Source: JAVSMW01 sp032027005
GTDB lineage: Bacteria > Bacillota > Thermincolia > Thermincolales > UBA2595
DNA length: 64,000 nucleotides
Assembly (NCBI GenBank): GCA_032027005.1
Contig: JAVSMW010000005.1
Coordinates: 265,462 to 329,461, forward strand
Direction of reading: 5' to 3'
The notes under the pieces were generated by a model. That model made no database searches and was not told the origin of the DNA. It saw only the letters and a list, made by a program, of their open reading frames with translations. This document shows, in pieces, positions 52,015 through 61,590 of the stretch (positions are counted from its first letter, which is position 1; the number at the start of each line of letters is the position of its first letter). Both the position numbers and the translations under genes were made by a program.

Positions 52015-53391
52015 CTATGATGCCTGAACTAACCTTAACTGGACAATCTCTGCCGGAGCACCCATTCTTAACGGAAACCAATCCCCAGAGCCCTTATGCA
52101 CAAACATGGTATTACCCTGGGTGGAGCGATAAATTCCATCCACATAGCGGAATAAGTATTTTCCGGGATTAAAGATCTCCCAATCAGACCCTGCTTTAAG
52201 CACAACCTGACCGCCATGGGTGTGTCCGGCCAAAGTAACCGGAATCTTGGCTTCATGAGCAAAATCAAAGGCATGAGGATGATGGGCCAGCAAAATCTTA
52301 AGGGCATTTTCAGGTGTTTTTACTGAATCATCGGCTGACTTAATGAATCGCCCATTAGTGTAATCTGCCCTTGAGTAGTCTATACCCAAGAGCTTTAAAG
52401 GGGTCCCCCCTGTATCTACATTATTAGCCGCATTTAAGAGTAAGTTCATTCCGGTCTTGCGAATGAAGGAAACCCACTGGTTGACATCTTCCATTTTATC
52501 ATGATTACCTATGCAAACATGCACTCCCAAAGGAGCTTCTAGCTCACTTAAAGTTGCAACCATCTCCCCGGCATATTTTAACTCCCGGTCGATTAAATCT
52601 CCGGTGATAACCATTAGATCACTCTTTAGTTTGTTGGCTGCGGTGACAATCCTTTCTACCCGCTCCCGGCCTGTCAATAAACCATAGTGGATATCCGACA
52701 GATGGGTAATTGTAAATCCCTGAAGATCCGCCGGCAAATCTTTAACAGGCAAATCCATTGCATAAACTTTTAGATTTTCTGCGCCAACCCACGACGCCAC
52801 CGCCCCACCGCCGGCTAAAAGCGGCGGTACTGAAACCAAGCCTAATCTTATTAACTGGCGCCTGGTCAGCTGCAAGTCAACATTTTCACCAATAACACCG
52901 TCATTTTTAGTGGCTTCGGCTTTAGCTGCCACTTTAGATTCAGTTTCAGCTTTAGTTTCAGCTTTAGTTTCAGCTTTAGTTTCAGCTTTAGTTTCAGCTT
53001 TAGTTTCAGCTTTAGTTTCAGCATTGAAGACCACTTCCTGTCCTTCTGCCTGTGATAATTTCCTTTTCTGGAGCTGTTTCTTCAGTTTAATCACACCCCA
53101 GACCGGTAAACCCAAAAGGGCCATGCCCAACATCCAAAAAAAGATTATCGAAAGCCACAAGTAAAAAAAAGCTGCCCAGATCCATGGCCCATTCTCCAGA
53201 GGATTACCAAGGCCGGTTGCCATACCGGCAATGGGCATAAAAACAGAAGCGATCAGCAGCACAAGGGCCCAGCGGCTTATTCTCTGCGCCCTCAGATGAC
53301 CGGCCAAAGCCTTGCGTATCCAGGCATCACTAATTAATAACCAGGCTAGGTTAATAAATAACACAAAAGCTATAACTATTAAGAAGAACAT
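52015..53391 (-). CDS. Membrane metallophosphoesterase with repeat linker
   Basis: A 458-residue protein. Three hydrophobic helices (1-105) are followed by a charged linker containing (AETK)n repeats and then a twin-arginine-like helix (LTRRQLIRLGLVSVPPLLAGG, about 183-203). The calcineurin-like phosphoesterase domain follows, with THLSDIHYG, TGDLIDRE, GNHDKMED, and LLAHHPHAFDF with AGHTHGGQ. The catalytic part resembles YkuE-type Tat-exported phosphodiesterases, so an outer-face location is likely. ATG 53391 follows GGAGTG. The substrate is unknown. Confidence 0.85.
   Translation of the reverse strand: MFFLIVIAFVLFINLAWLLISDAWIRKALAGHLRAQRISRWALVLLIASVFMPIAGMATGLGNPLENGPWIWAAFFYLWLSIIFFWMLGMALLGLPVWGVIKLKKQLQKRKLSQAEGQEVVFNAETKAETKAETKAETKAETKAETKAETESKVAAKAEATKNDGVIGENVDLQLTRRQLIRLGLVSVPPLLAGGGAVASWVGAENLKVYAMDLPVKDLPADLQGFTITHLSDIHYGLLTGRERVERIVTAANKLKSDLMVITGDLIDRELKYAGEMVATLSELEAPLGVHVCIGNHDKMEDVNQWVSFIRKTGMNLLLNAANNVDTGGTPLKLLGIDYSRADYTNGRFIKSADDSVKTPENALKILLAHHPHAFDFAHEAKIPVTLAGHTHGGQVVLKAGSDWEIFNPGKYLFRYVDGIYRSTQGNTMFVHKGSGDWFPLRMGAPAEIVQLRLVQAS
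52951..53022 (-). repeat. In-frame 12-base tandem repeat within the phosphoesterase gene
   Basis: Six perfect copies of TTTAGTTTCAGC (plus strand), flanked by degenerate copies, encode repeated Ala-Glu-Thr-Lys in the linker between the membrane and phosphoesterase parts. The unit is a multiple of three, so copy-number change would alter linker length but not frame. Confidence 0.95.
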
Positions 53392-53698
53392 TTAATATCA
53401 CTCCGTACAAATATGATACTAAATTTGGTTCCACATCGTCAAGCTAGTAGGATGCATGTACAGGTCTCCGTCAAAGTCAGTAAACAGAGATATCCAATTA
53501 CTCAACTAATTTTTTAAAAAACGTCTCCGTTATAACCGAAAACGATAGGAGTTCTTGNTTTTGACTCTATTTTACCAGTCCATAAAGAAAAAAGCCACTA
53601 TTATTTCACAGATCGCGCTGTGTCTGGGTTAGGCATGACTTTGACGTGGCCCTGGATGCATGTATCCGACAGATGGAACATAATCTTAGTTACCTCAC
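53392..53698. other. Intergenic region with one undetermined base
   Basis: I find no gene. The word GGATGCATGTA occurs twice (about 53450 and 53652). The leftward strand has a GCCAC/GTGGC pairing ahead of a T-run (53586-53657), which may terminate the MocR gene. Position 53558 is n, so the local sequence is uncertain. Confidence 0.5.
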
Positions 53699-55090
53699 TC
53701 AAAACCACGCATTATATAACCTTTGAATTCCTTTTAAAATACTCTCCGGGGTCAAGCCCCCAAAGCCCAACATTATCAAGGGAAAGGATTCGGGATTAGA
53801 TATATAATAGTCAGAGATAGGGTAGACACGTACTCCGTGCTGTTTAGCCCGATCTATCAATTCTGTTTCTAACGCTTTTTGCCGGACTCTGATAACAACA
53901 TGGCGCCCGGCCCCTTGACCGATAATTTCTACCTTTTCACCCATAACCTTATTAATGGCATGGATAATGGCACCATGCTTCTTTTTATATGATGTGCGGA
54001 ACTTCCTTAAATGGCGGTCCCAATAACCATTTCGCATAAATTTCTGTAAAACGATTTGTTCCAGTATTGAAACAGATGGATGATGTCGTTTAAACATTAC
54101 ATTATATGTTTCCACCAAAGAAGGGCATAAAACCATGTAGCTTATTCTCAGAGACGGTGACAAGACTTTTGAAAAAGTACCCAGGTAGACAATGTTTCCG
54201 CTGGGATTCAGCCCCTGTAAAGAAGGAATGGGTTGGCCGGAGTATCTTAATTCACTGTCGTAATCATCTTCAATAATAAATCCGCCGATACTTTCAGCCC
54301 ATTGAATCAGCTGCAGCCTATTGTTAATTGGCATGACATATCCTAAAGGGAATTGATGAGACGGGGTTATATAAATAATTTCGTTTTCAGATGACAGATA
54401 ATTTAAGTTAATTCCCTCATCATTTACAGGGATGGGTATTAAATTAAAACCATAGTTTTTAAAAATTGATTTTAGCATCACATTTCCCGGCTCTTCAACA
54501 GCACATACGGAAAACTTTTGTCTTAAAATCTGGGCCAGAATTGCTAAACTATGCTGTAATCCCGAGCAAATTACTATTTGTTCAGGGGTGCATGACACCC
54601 CGCGAGACTTCTCTAAATATCGCTGCAATTCACAACGTAACGCCCATTCTCCCATTGACTCATTATAAGATAAAAAGTATTGCCGCTCTTCCCTTAACGC
54701 CTCATTGCTGAGCTTATTCCAGATACTGAACGGGAAGTCGTCCGGCCCTAATTTGACAGGATGAAAATCGTACTCAATCTGTTCCTCTGCCTCCAGTTTC
54801 CCGGCAGCAGCCGGGCGATTCATTTGTTTAGAGAGTTTAGAAATATTATCATTATAAGGTGTCACCACAAAATATCCGCTGCGCGGCCTGCTTTCAATAT
54901 ATCCTTCCGCTAAAAGCTGTCTATAAGCATTTTCAACAGTATTTACGCTTACACCTAATATATTGGACAGTTGCCGAACTGATGGCAGCTTGGATTTTGC
55001 CTGTAAATCACCCGCCGCAATCTGATCTTTTATTTGATGGTAAAGCTGAATATAGAGTGATTTTGAGCTATTTATATCTAACAAAAACAA
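53699..55090 (-). CDS. MocR-type (GntR/aminotransferase) transcriptional regulator
   Basis: A 463-residue regulator. The N-terminal GntR winged helix (SVRQLSNILGVSVNTVENAYRQL, ending in EGYIESRPRSGYFV) is followed by a class I aminotransferase-like PLP domain with EDDYDSELRYSG and the PLP Lys in GTFSKVLSPSLR. Such regulators (PdxR-like) respond to PLP or amino compounds. It is divergent from two flavin/PNPOx-fold genes, which are probable targets. ATG 55090 follows the shared 166-base intergenic region. Confidence 0.9.
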   Translation of the reverse strand: MFLLDINSSKSLYIQLYHQIKDQIAAGDLQAKSKLPSVRQLSNILGVSVNTVENAYRQLLAEGYIESRPRSGYFVVTPYNDNISKLSKQMNRPAAAGKLEAEEQIEYDFHPVKLGPDDFPFSIWNKLSNEALREERQYFLSYNESMGEWALRCELQRYLEKSRGVSCTPEQIVICSGLQHSLAILAQILRQKFSVCAVEEPGNVMLKSIFKNYGFNLIPIPVNDEGINLNYLSSENEIIYITPSHQFPLGYVMPINNRLQLIQWAESIGGFIIEDDYDSELRYSGQPIPSLQGLNPSGNIVYLGTFSKVLSPSLRISYMVLCPSLVETYNVMFKRHHPSVSILEQIVLQKFMRNGYWDRHLRKFRTSYKKKHGAIIHAINKVMGEKVEIIGQGAGRHVVIRVRQKALETELIDRAKQHGVRVYPISDYYISNPESFPLIMLGFGGLTPESILKGIQRLYNAWF

Positions 55091-55256
55091 AAGTCAACCC
55101 ACCTTAAAATTATCAATCTGACCGGTATGTCCAATCATAAAAAATTCCGCTTTCAACTGACCCCATAAAAATATTATAAACTGCCACTTTCGAAAAGTAC
55201 AGAATCAGGTATAATCATCCTATGCAGTTCAAATTAGTAAATATAGAAGGGGTTTT

Positions 55257-55730
55257 ATGTTCAAAGATGTGAGACGCAAAGACCGGAAATTAAACAATGA
55301 GCAAGCTTTTGAAATTATAGAAAAAGGTGAATATGGCGTACTTTCGACGTCAGGGGAAAATGGCTGCCCTTACGGCATCCCTGTTAATTATGTACTTTAT
55401 GATAATTCTATTTATTTTCACTGTGCTCAAGAGGGTAGAAAATTACAAAATATCAATTTTAACAACCAGGTATCTTTTTGTGTTGTTGCTTATGCCCAGG
55501 TGCAACCTGAAAAATTTATCAGCCGATACGAAAGCGCGGTTGTCTTCGGACAAGCCGCAGAAGCTATAGGTGCAGAAAAAGAAAAAGCTATGGTTGAATT
55601 TGCCAGGAGGTTCTGCAAAGATAATTTTAACGAAGTCCTGGAGCATGTAAACCATTTTTTTAACTCCGTTAAAATTATTAAGATAACCATTGAACATGTT
55701 ACCGGCAAATCCAGTTTACAGCACAGGTAA
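55257..55730 (+). CDS. Pyridoxamine 5'-phosphate oxidase-fold flavoprotein (NimA-like)
   Basis: A 157-residue split-barrel protein. It has GEYGVLSTSGENGCPYGIPVNYVLYDNSIYFHCAQEGRK, given here only as an indication of the FMN-binding strand pattern. It resembles the NimA/nitroimidazole-reductase-like group rather than authentic PdxH. ATG 55257 has AGAAGGGG. TATAAT at 55210 is a plausible -10. It is divergent from the MocR gene. Confidence 0.8.
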   Translation: MFKDVRRKDRKLNNEQAFEIIEKGEYGVLSTSGENGCPYGIPVNYVLYDNSIYFHCAQEGRKLQNINFNNQVSFCVVAYAQVQPEKFISRYESAVVFGQAAEAIGAEKEKAMVEFARRFCKDNFNEVLEHVNHFFNSVKIIKITIEHVTGKSSLQHR

Positions 55731-55769
55731 TCCTGTGAGTAAATTTCATAAATGAAAGGAGACAATAAA

Positions 55770-56147
55770 ATGTTGAACGAAAAATTATTGGAAGTCTTAG
55801 CCCATCCTGCCGACGGAGAGGTGGCCATCGTGACCCAAGGTGAAGAAGGAGCCCATGTTGTCAATACATGGAATAGCTATATCCATGTGACCGAAGATGA
55901 TAGATTGTTGATCCCCTCCGCCGGAATGAACAAAACTGAAAAGAACATTGAGGGGGACAATCGGGTTAAACTCACCATTGGCAGCCGCGAAGTTCAGGGA
56001 AACATGTACAAAGGGACCGGTTTTCTGATTACCGGGACCGCAAAATTCCTCAAAGAAGGCGCCGATTTTGATATGACAAAGAAACGGTTCGAATGGATCA
56101 GGGCTGTGCTGGAAATTACCGTTAATACTGCACAACAAACTCTTTAA
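55770..56147 (+). CDS. Pyridoxamine 5'-phosphate oxidase-fold protein (FMN-binding)
   Basis: A 125-residue small split-barrel protein (EVAIVTQGEEGAHVVNTWNSY, then DRLLIPSAGMNKTEKNI and GFLITGTAKFLKEG). It is of the FMN-binding type often annotated as PNPOx family; the reaction is unknown. ATG 55770 has AAAGGAG with 8-base spacing, better than ATG 55752. It lies 39 bases after the preceding flavoprotein gene and probably shares its transcript, ending at the terminator at 56172. Confidence 0.8.
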   Translation: MLNEKLLEVLAHPADGEVAIVTQGEEGAHVVNTWNSYIHVTEDDRLLIPSAGMNKTEKNIEGDNRVKLTIGSREVQGNMYKGTGFLITGTAKFLKEGADFDMTKKRFEWIRAVLEITVNTAQQTL

Positions 56148-56171
56148 TGAGAGTAAAGTGAGGTCCGCAAA

Positions 56172-56210
56172 AAACGCCTGTAACAGCTCTTTTACTGTTA
56201 ACAGGCGTTT
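56172..56210 (+). terminator. Intrinsic terminator
   Basis: AAACGCCTGT/ACAGGCGTTT with an internal AACAG/CTGTT pairing, followed by TTCCTTTT. It ends the flavoprotein pair. Confidence 0.85.
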
Positions 56211-56357
56211 TCCTTTTCAAATTTCATTGGCGGTTCTAACAATCTCAACGTATCTGGATAGTTCCTCCTCAAGATACTGGCTTACTAGAGAAACCATCTC
56301 TGAAGGATCATTTCCGTTTTGGTGATAGCTTGTAAAACAATTATAATAACGTGATAG

Positions 56358-57596
56358 CTATATTTCGACACCCGATACCAAAAGAGCCTCTTGTTCCAAA
56401 CGAATTCTATCTCTTACCATCACTCTAATTACGGGCCAAAAGATTTCATATTCCTGTTTATCCAGCAGCTTTTCCAGCCGTTTGACATAATTATCTTCCA
56501 ACTCGTCACAGTAATCCCTGTATTTTAACAGGGTGTTATCATCCATATAAAGGGGCTTAAGGGCCGGAATTATTCTTTTTATTGTCTCATATATCCTGAA
56601 CCCGCCTAAATCAATGTCCCCCCAATGATAAAAAGGGAGATCCGGGTTAAACTGATATAGACCGGCCAGAAAATTTCTCTTTTGGGGTCCAGGGAACCCT
56701 CCCAGATAAATTAACAGGGTCTCCCCGGTTAACCCTCTGCTGACAAGATAATGAAAATTAGCCTTGTTTTCAATGGTAATTATCTTCGCAGCCGCCAGAG
56801 AGCCTATTGTCATCTGCCGGAAATATTTAGTGTCAACTACCCCTCCGAAGGGCGAGTTGGCATAATCTATGGCTTTATCTTGATAAATCAGCATAATTGC
56901 CCCACAAACCAATACTTCCTCGGCGTTTTTTTCGATGCCCAGTTCCTGAAGTATCTCGTCCTCTGTAAGCTCAGAGCAGCCCAGCAGGTATTGATCGGCA
57001 ATACGTGTCAGACGTCCTTTCACCTGTCTTTGAAAAACCTTACTATGCCCCAGGTATTTTAAACTAAAGACCCGCTCCAGCAGAACCTCATCCTTCTTAT
57101 CTTCGAGACCTAAGAAAGCCTTTAGTAATAAGTCTCTTTCTCCTTTTTCCACCGGGAGGAATGCCGGGAAGTCTTTTTTATTCTGTAATTCTTTACAGCA
57201 GTCATTAAGGAAATTCTTCACCCATTCCTGAGTAATTTGGGGCAAAAGATTTTCTAAATCCGCTGCCACTTCATTTACCTTATCCCTTTTCGGTTTCCGC
57301 CCAATTGCCTGATAAGCCGCGTCTATGTGTTCTAGATTAAGCCATAGGGTATCAAGTAAATTGCCCTTTTCAAAAGGCAGCCACTGATAGCATAAAATGC
57401 CCTGTGCGGCCAATTCCTCCACTACCTGATGAATTGCTTTCTTAAGATGGGGCTCCTCGCCCTTCCAGTACCAGGGAAAACTCCCGGCGTTCATGGACAG
57501 TGCTATTTTCCTATTGACCCTGGCTTTATCCCGGTAATGCAGGCTTTTTTCGTATTTATCCAGTAAGTAATTTAAAATATATGCCTTAAAATCCAT
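56358..57596 (-). CDS. jetD: Wadjet nuclease subunit JetD
   Basis: A 412-residue protein of the topoisomerase-VI/Toprim-like nuclease family that cuts circular plasmid DNA in Wadjet systems. The Toprim acidic motif is GDIDLGGFRI in the C-terminal half, preceded by the KANFHYLVSRG region; the N-terminal half corresponds to the arm domain. It is the last gene of a leftward jetABCD operon, 57 bases after jetC. The reading frame reopens for 46 codons after the TAG stop, to a TGA at 56217, with no start codon before an internal ATG. Confidence 0.87.
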   Translation of the reverse strand: MDFKAYILNYLLDKYEKSLHYRDKARVNRKIALSMNAGSFPWYWKGEEPHLKKAIHQVVEELAAQGILCYQWLPFEKGNLLDTLWLNLEHIDAAYQAIGRKPKRDKVNEVAADLENLLPQITQEWVKNFLNDCCKELQNKKDFPAFLPVEKGERDLLLKAFLGLEDKKDEVLLERVFSLKYLGHSKVFQRQVKGRLTRIADQYLLGCSELTEDEILQELGIEKNAEEVLVCGAIMLIYQDKAIDYANSPFGGVVDTKYFRQMTIGSLAAAKIITIENKANFHYLVSRGLTGETLLIYLGGFPGPQKRNFLAGLYQFNPDLPFYHWGDIDLGGFRIYETIKRIIPALKPLYMDDNTLLKYRDYCDELEDNYVKRLEKLLDKQEYEIFWPVIRVMVRDRIRLEQEALLVSGVEI

Positions 57597-57653
57597 CTTT
57601 CGCTCCCGATTCGCCTAAACTCTCTGCCTTAAGCCCATTCTGCCGTTAACTCC

Positions 57654-60600
57654 CTATGCGCCTAACCCCTCAATTTCCCTGGGGTCAAATGATTTTATGA
57701 TCGTTTCATTTTTTATCCTGGTAACACATAGGTTCCTATCCACCAACGGGGCGATGTCCCCGATTTTTTCTGTGGGAGCGGAAAGAATTACCTGTAACCC
57801 TAACTTGCGGATCAAGTTAATACTTTCTTTGATGCGCTGGTGGTCCATTTTATTATAAGCCTCGTCAAAAACCAGAATCCGCACGGTATTATCCTGGTTC
57901 TTGCTTTTGATCCTATACAACTGTACAAAAGACGCCAAAACAGAGATATAGAAGGGGGTCTGGGTTTCGCCCCCTGATTTCTTGGCTATTACCCTGGACA
58001 GTCTGGACTCCATGCCCCGGTCATCAGTAACAGCCAGGTCGAAATCAAGATATGTCCGGTAATCTGTAAACTTATCCAGGTTTTTACTAAGTTCTTCCCT
58101 TCGGTCAGCGCTTAGCAAGCCTTCATCCACATCAATAATCTGGCGGAAAAGCTCCTCTACAACATCCTGATATTTTTCCTGAAAAGAGCCGGAAAAAAGG
58201 GTCAAACCTTCCATCAGCATATCATCTGTAATCATATCGTAGTACTTTTTGTACTGGGGGTTAGGGGTTACCGTAAACCTATACTTATCCCGGCCAAAGG
58301 GCACATCCTTTAGTGCTTTATTCAAATCATCAATTTGCTCCCGCGCATCTTCAATATTTTTCTTCAGTTTACTGATAAAATCTTCCTTAAACTGTTCCTG
58401 GGCCTTGGCCTGAGCATCCTTTATCTTTTCCTCATACTGAACCAGCAAGGTGTCTTCCAGAGCCTTTAATTCCCGGTCATAAGTCAAATTATCCGGGGCG
58501 TTCACATCTAAGGCCCCATTGAAGTCGCGGTTGTAACTTATCCGGGTATCCAGCATGGCTTTCCATTTGTTATCCATGCGGCTTTCAGTTCCTTTAACAG
58601 TTGTGCTAAAGGTATTGACTATGTTCTCCGGCTCCTTCCGCTGGCTGAGTTCCTGGCGGAATCTGGGTTCTCCCACAGCTTCCACCCATTGATCTGCATA
58701 CCTGTTTTTGATATCTTCTTTTTGATTCTTCAGGCTCTTCTCCAACACAGGCAGGGCTTTTTCCTTTTCATCCCTTTCACTGATATATTTTCCTTGGGAC
58801 TTTTCTAATTCCCTTATTTGCCTGTTTACTATACCGATATTTTGTTCCGCTTCCTCTAAAGCTTCTTCTACCCGGGCAAGGTAACTCAAATCCAAGGTGC
58901 CCAACTGACCTGTGGCTTCATTTAGCTTGGTATTCACCTGTGGCAGCCTGTCCACGGCCTCTTTATGCTGCAAAATACTGTTTATATTGTCATCATTAAT
59001 ATTACCGGTGTTCCTAAGCTGGGCCAGCTTCGCTACTGTTTGCCCCCAAATAGCGGCCTTGTCCGACACTGCTGCCAGTTTTGCTTCCTTTAGCTTTAGC
59101 TGGTTGATGACAGCTTTTTGCCCAATATAGGGGGTTTCGTACCTTTGCGGGTTCATCTGCCGGGCCACATAATTTTGATAAAGCATACAACTGGGGGTAA
59201 TGGAAGTCCGGAAATCCCGCAGCTGCTCTACCTTTTCACATTTTATAACCTGGCCCAGCAAGTAGTCGGCATAAGCCCTGGCATAAGGGGTCGTGCTTTC
59301 AACCTCTTCAGCAAGGCTGTTGGCCTTGGCCCTGGGGTTCCTCGCCATGATTTTCTCAATATCAACTATACCCACATCATATATTTTGCGGGCAAACTTA
59401 AATTCATCATAAACCTTTAAGGCCTCTGTAAAATACTGTGGTTCAATAATCAGATAGAACTTTTGAGTATTCAGGTAGCCCTCAATGGCATTACGCCATT
59501 TATCACTTCTGATTTCCAGCAGATCCGCAAAAATCTGGGGCTTAATATCCCTTTGGTGTTTGGTGCTCAGCTTTTCGGCAATAAGATTTTGCAGCTCAGC
59601 AATCGCCGGGGGAAAAGCCTTGATACCCTGCCGGAGATTTTTTATTTCCTCATTAAGCCTGGCAAGCTCCTGCTGTAAAGTATCCAACTCTGTTTTCTGC
59701 ATGGAATAGGCATCATTTATCCGGTTGATATATTCCTGCAGATTTTCTTTAACCGACCATAAATTCCCCTCAGTTATTAATTCAAAGCTGCCCTCAGAGA
59801 TATCAGCCAAATAGCACATTTGTTCTTCCAGAGAGGGCATCTCAGGCAAATTCTCCTGGCACCACCGGTCGACTTCCCGCCAGGTATACCAGACACTTTT
59901 GACAAGCCCTGTGAGTGACTCTCTGCTGCGTTCAATATGCTTGCGTTCCTTCTCCAGGTCTTGAATCTGACGTTCCAGTTCTGCTCTTTTCCTGTATACA
60001 TCAGAATTAATCTTTTCCGTAAAGAGGCGATCCCTTTCCGTCTGCTGAGAATTAAGCTCATTTTCTTTATCACGCAGGCTTTCCTCAGTGGCAGCAATTT
60101 TTTCACGAAGTCTCATTATGTCTTCCAAAATTTTGGCCGCCCTGTTTTGCAGTTGTTCCTGCATGCCCCGGTCAATTAAGTATTTTTGCGTTTCCAGTCT
60201 CTGCAGCTCTTCGCTGTATGATTTATGCAGACTTTCGATTTCTTTTAAGAGGTCAATTTTCTTTTTGACTATCTCCATTTCATGTTCCAATTGTTTGTAA
60301 TAGCGGATGTTTTCCTGCATGTCCGAGATATCTATCTTATTTTCCACATCACAGACAAACTCACTGATAAAGCCTTTGATATCCATAATAGGCGAGAAAG
60401 GCACGGCTTTTTTTAACAGACGGAAAAACTTTTTATTTATCTGGCCCAATTTACCCAGAGCTACTTCCTGATACTTGCTGTTGGTCTCAAAAAACTCGTA
60501 CCTGCTTTTGGCGTAGTTATTAAAAAAGAAGGCTTTGAGACCTTTACGGTTTAGTTCTGTGCCTTTGTCAACAAAGTGACTGCCAGGTAATTTATCATTT

Positions 60601-60992
60601 AAATAAAAGAATTGGTGGTCATGGCTGCCGTCGCCATAACAATCAAAAATAACCCCCAGGCAAAAATACTGGTCACTCTTTTGGTCATGAAACTCTAAAA
60701 CCAGGTAACTGGAAAAGTCATCATCGCGAAGGTAAACCGTATTTGATTCTTCATCTTCAGCCACTTCTCCCCGCAGATAGCCCTTTAATGAACGCTGAGA
60801 CTTATCATTAGCAGCTTTGTTAAAGTAAAAACCACCGGTATCACCCAGTAATACTAATTGCAGGGCATCAATAATAGTAGATTTTCCTGAACCGTTTTTA
60901 CCTGTTAAAAAGTTTATGTCAGAGAAATCTATACATTGGAATTTAATATAGTGCCAGTTAATCAATAACATCCTGGTCAGCAGTTTCATCAT
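57654..60992 (-). CDS. jetC: Wadjet SMC-like ATPase JetC
   Basis: A 1112-residue SMC/MukB-type motor. Walker A is GKNGSGKST (31-39). Two long coiled-coil arms (about 250-440 and 690-860) surround a hinge-like region. Near the C-terminus come the ABC signature SGGETQTPF and Walker B ILVFDEAYNKMD. In known Wadjet complexes it extrudes DNA loops to sense small circular DNA. ATG 60992 (with AAGG upstream) is preferred to GTG 60998. The start lies inside the jetB 3' end. Confidence 0.93.
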   Translation of the reverse strand: MMKLLTRMLLINWHYIKFQCIDFSDINFLTGKNGSGKSTIIDALQLVLLGDTGGFYFNKAANDKSQRSLKGYLRGEVAEDEESNTVYLRDDDFSSYLVLEFHDQKSDQYFCLGVIFDCYGDGSHDHQFFYLNDKLPGSHFVDKGTELNRKGLKAFFFNNYAKSRYEFFETNSKYQEVALGKLGQINKKFFRLLKKAVPFSPIMDIKGFISEFVCDVENKIDISDMQENIRYYKQLEHEMEIVKKKIDLLKEIESLHKSYSEELQRLETQKYLIDRGMQEQLQNRAAKILEDIMRLREKIAATEESLRDKENELNSQQTERDRLFTEKINSDVYRKRAELERQIQDLEKERKHIERSRESLTGLVKSVWYTWREVDRWCQENLPEMPSLEEQMCYLADISEGSFELITEGNLWSVKENLQEYINRINDAYSMQKTELDTLQQELARLNEEIKNLRQGIKAFPPAIAELQNLIAEKLSTKHQRDIKPQIFADLLEIRSDKWRNAIEGYLNTQKFYLIIEPQYFTEALKVYDEFKFARKIYDVGIVDIEKIMARNPRAKANSLAEEVESTTPYARAYADYLLGQVIKCEKVEQLRDFRTSITPSCMLYQNYVARQMNPQRYETPYIGQKAVINQLKLKEAKLAAVSDKAAIWGQTVAKLAQLRNTGNINDDNINSILQHKEAVDRLPQVNTKLNEATGQLGTLDLSYLARVEEALEEAEQNIGIVNRQIRELEKSQGKYISERDEKEKALPVLEKSLKNQKEDIKNRYADQWVEAVGEPRFRQELSQRKEPENIVNTFSTTVKGTESRMDNKWKAMLDTRISYNRDFNGALDVNAPDNLTYDRELKALEDTLLVQYEEKIKDAQAKAQEQFKEDFISKLKKNIEDAREQIDDLNKALKDVPFGRDKYRFTVTPNPQYKKYYDMITDDMLMEGLTLFSGSFQEKYQDVVEELFRQIIDVDEGLLSADRREELSKNLDKFTDYRTYLDFDLAVTDDRGMESRLSRVIAKKSGGETQTPFYISVLASFVQLYRIKSKNQDNTVRILVFDEAYNKMDHQRIKESINLIRKLGLQVILSAPTEKIGDIAPLVDRNLCVTRIKNETIIKSFDPREIEGLGA

Positions 60993-61590
60993 CTTCACCT
61001 TCTTCCGTCAGCTTGCTATACAGGCTGCTGATTTTTTCGTTGGTAACTATCATCTCAATGGAGGGGTAAACTACTATCCTGGTATCGGCCTTTGTCCAGT
61101 CGCCATCTATTTTTTCTATGATGTTAAAGCGCTTCAAGGTGTTTAACCCATCCCTCAGGCCGGTGTCCGGCGGCTTTTTATCCACCATACCCAGGTAAAA
61201 CATTTTTTCCACCATTTCCCCGACGGTGGTAGTGCACTGCCTGGCTAAAGCCACCTTTTCCCTGCTCTCTTCATAGATCAGCCGCAGGGTATATAAAAAA
61301 TACGTAGTGTATTTGTCTAAACGGTAACGGTTAGAGCCAAACCTGTTATAAGCGGCAATAACTCCCCTGTAGGCATCATTTTGCACATGCCAGCCGGCAA
61401 TCCCCAGATACTCTTCGATCAGGGAATGGTGTCTCTCGACAAATCGGAAATCCTTGTTGATGACCATGCTTTTAGTATTAGGGTCATACTCATCCCTTAA
61501 GATAAAGGTCTTGTTTAATAAAAGGTTGATTACCCGCATCAACTCTTCTTTATCCCTGTCAGTTAACTTTTCCCATGCTTCTGCCCACAT
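60958..61590 (-). CDS. jetB: Wadjet subunit JetB (DUF4194)
   Basis: A 210-residue protein matching the DUF4194/MukE-like kite subunit (NRYRLDKYTTYFLYTLRLIYEE). It bridges JetA and JetC in Wadjet. The ATG overlaps the jetA stop by one base (TGATG), and its 3' end overlaps the jetC start by about 35 bases. Confidence 0.9.
   Translation of the reverse strand: MWAEAWEKLTDRDKEELMRVINLLLNKTFILRDEYDPNTKSMVINKDFRFVERHHSLIEEYLGIAGWHVQNDAYRGVIAAYNRFGSNRYRLDKYTTYFLYTLRLIYEESREKVALARQCTTTVGEMVEKMFYLGMVDKKPPDTGLRDGLNTLKRFNIIEKIDGDWTKADTRIVVYPSIEMIVTNEKISSLYSKLTEEGEDDETADQDVID

Noticed and set aside
52951..53022. Tandem repeat as a possible CRISPR array
   Set aside because: The units are 12 bases, directly adjacent with no spacers, and in frame within a coding sequence.
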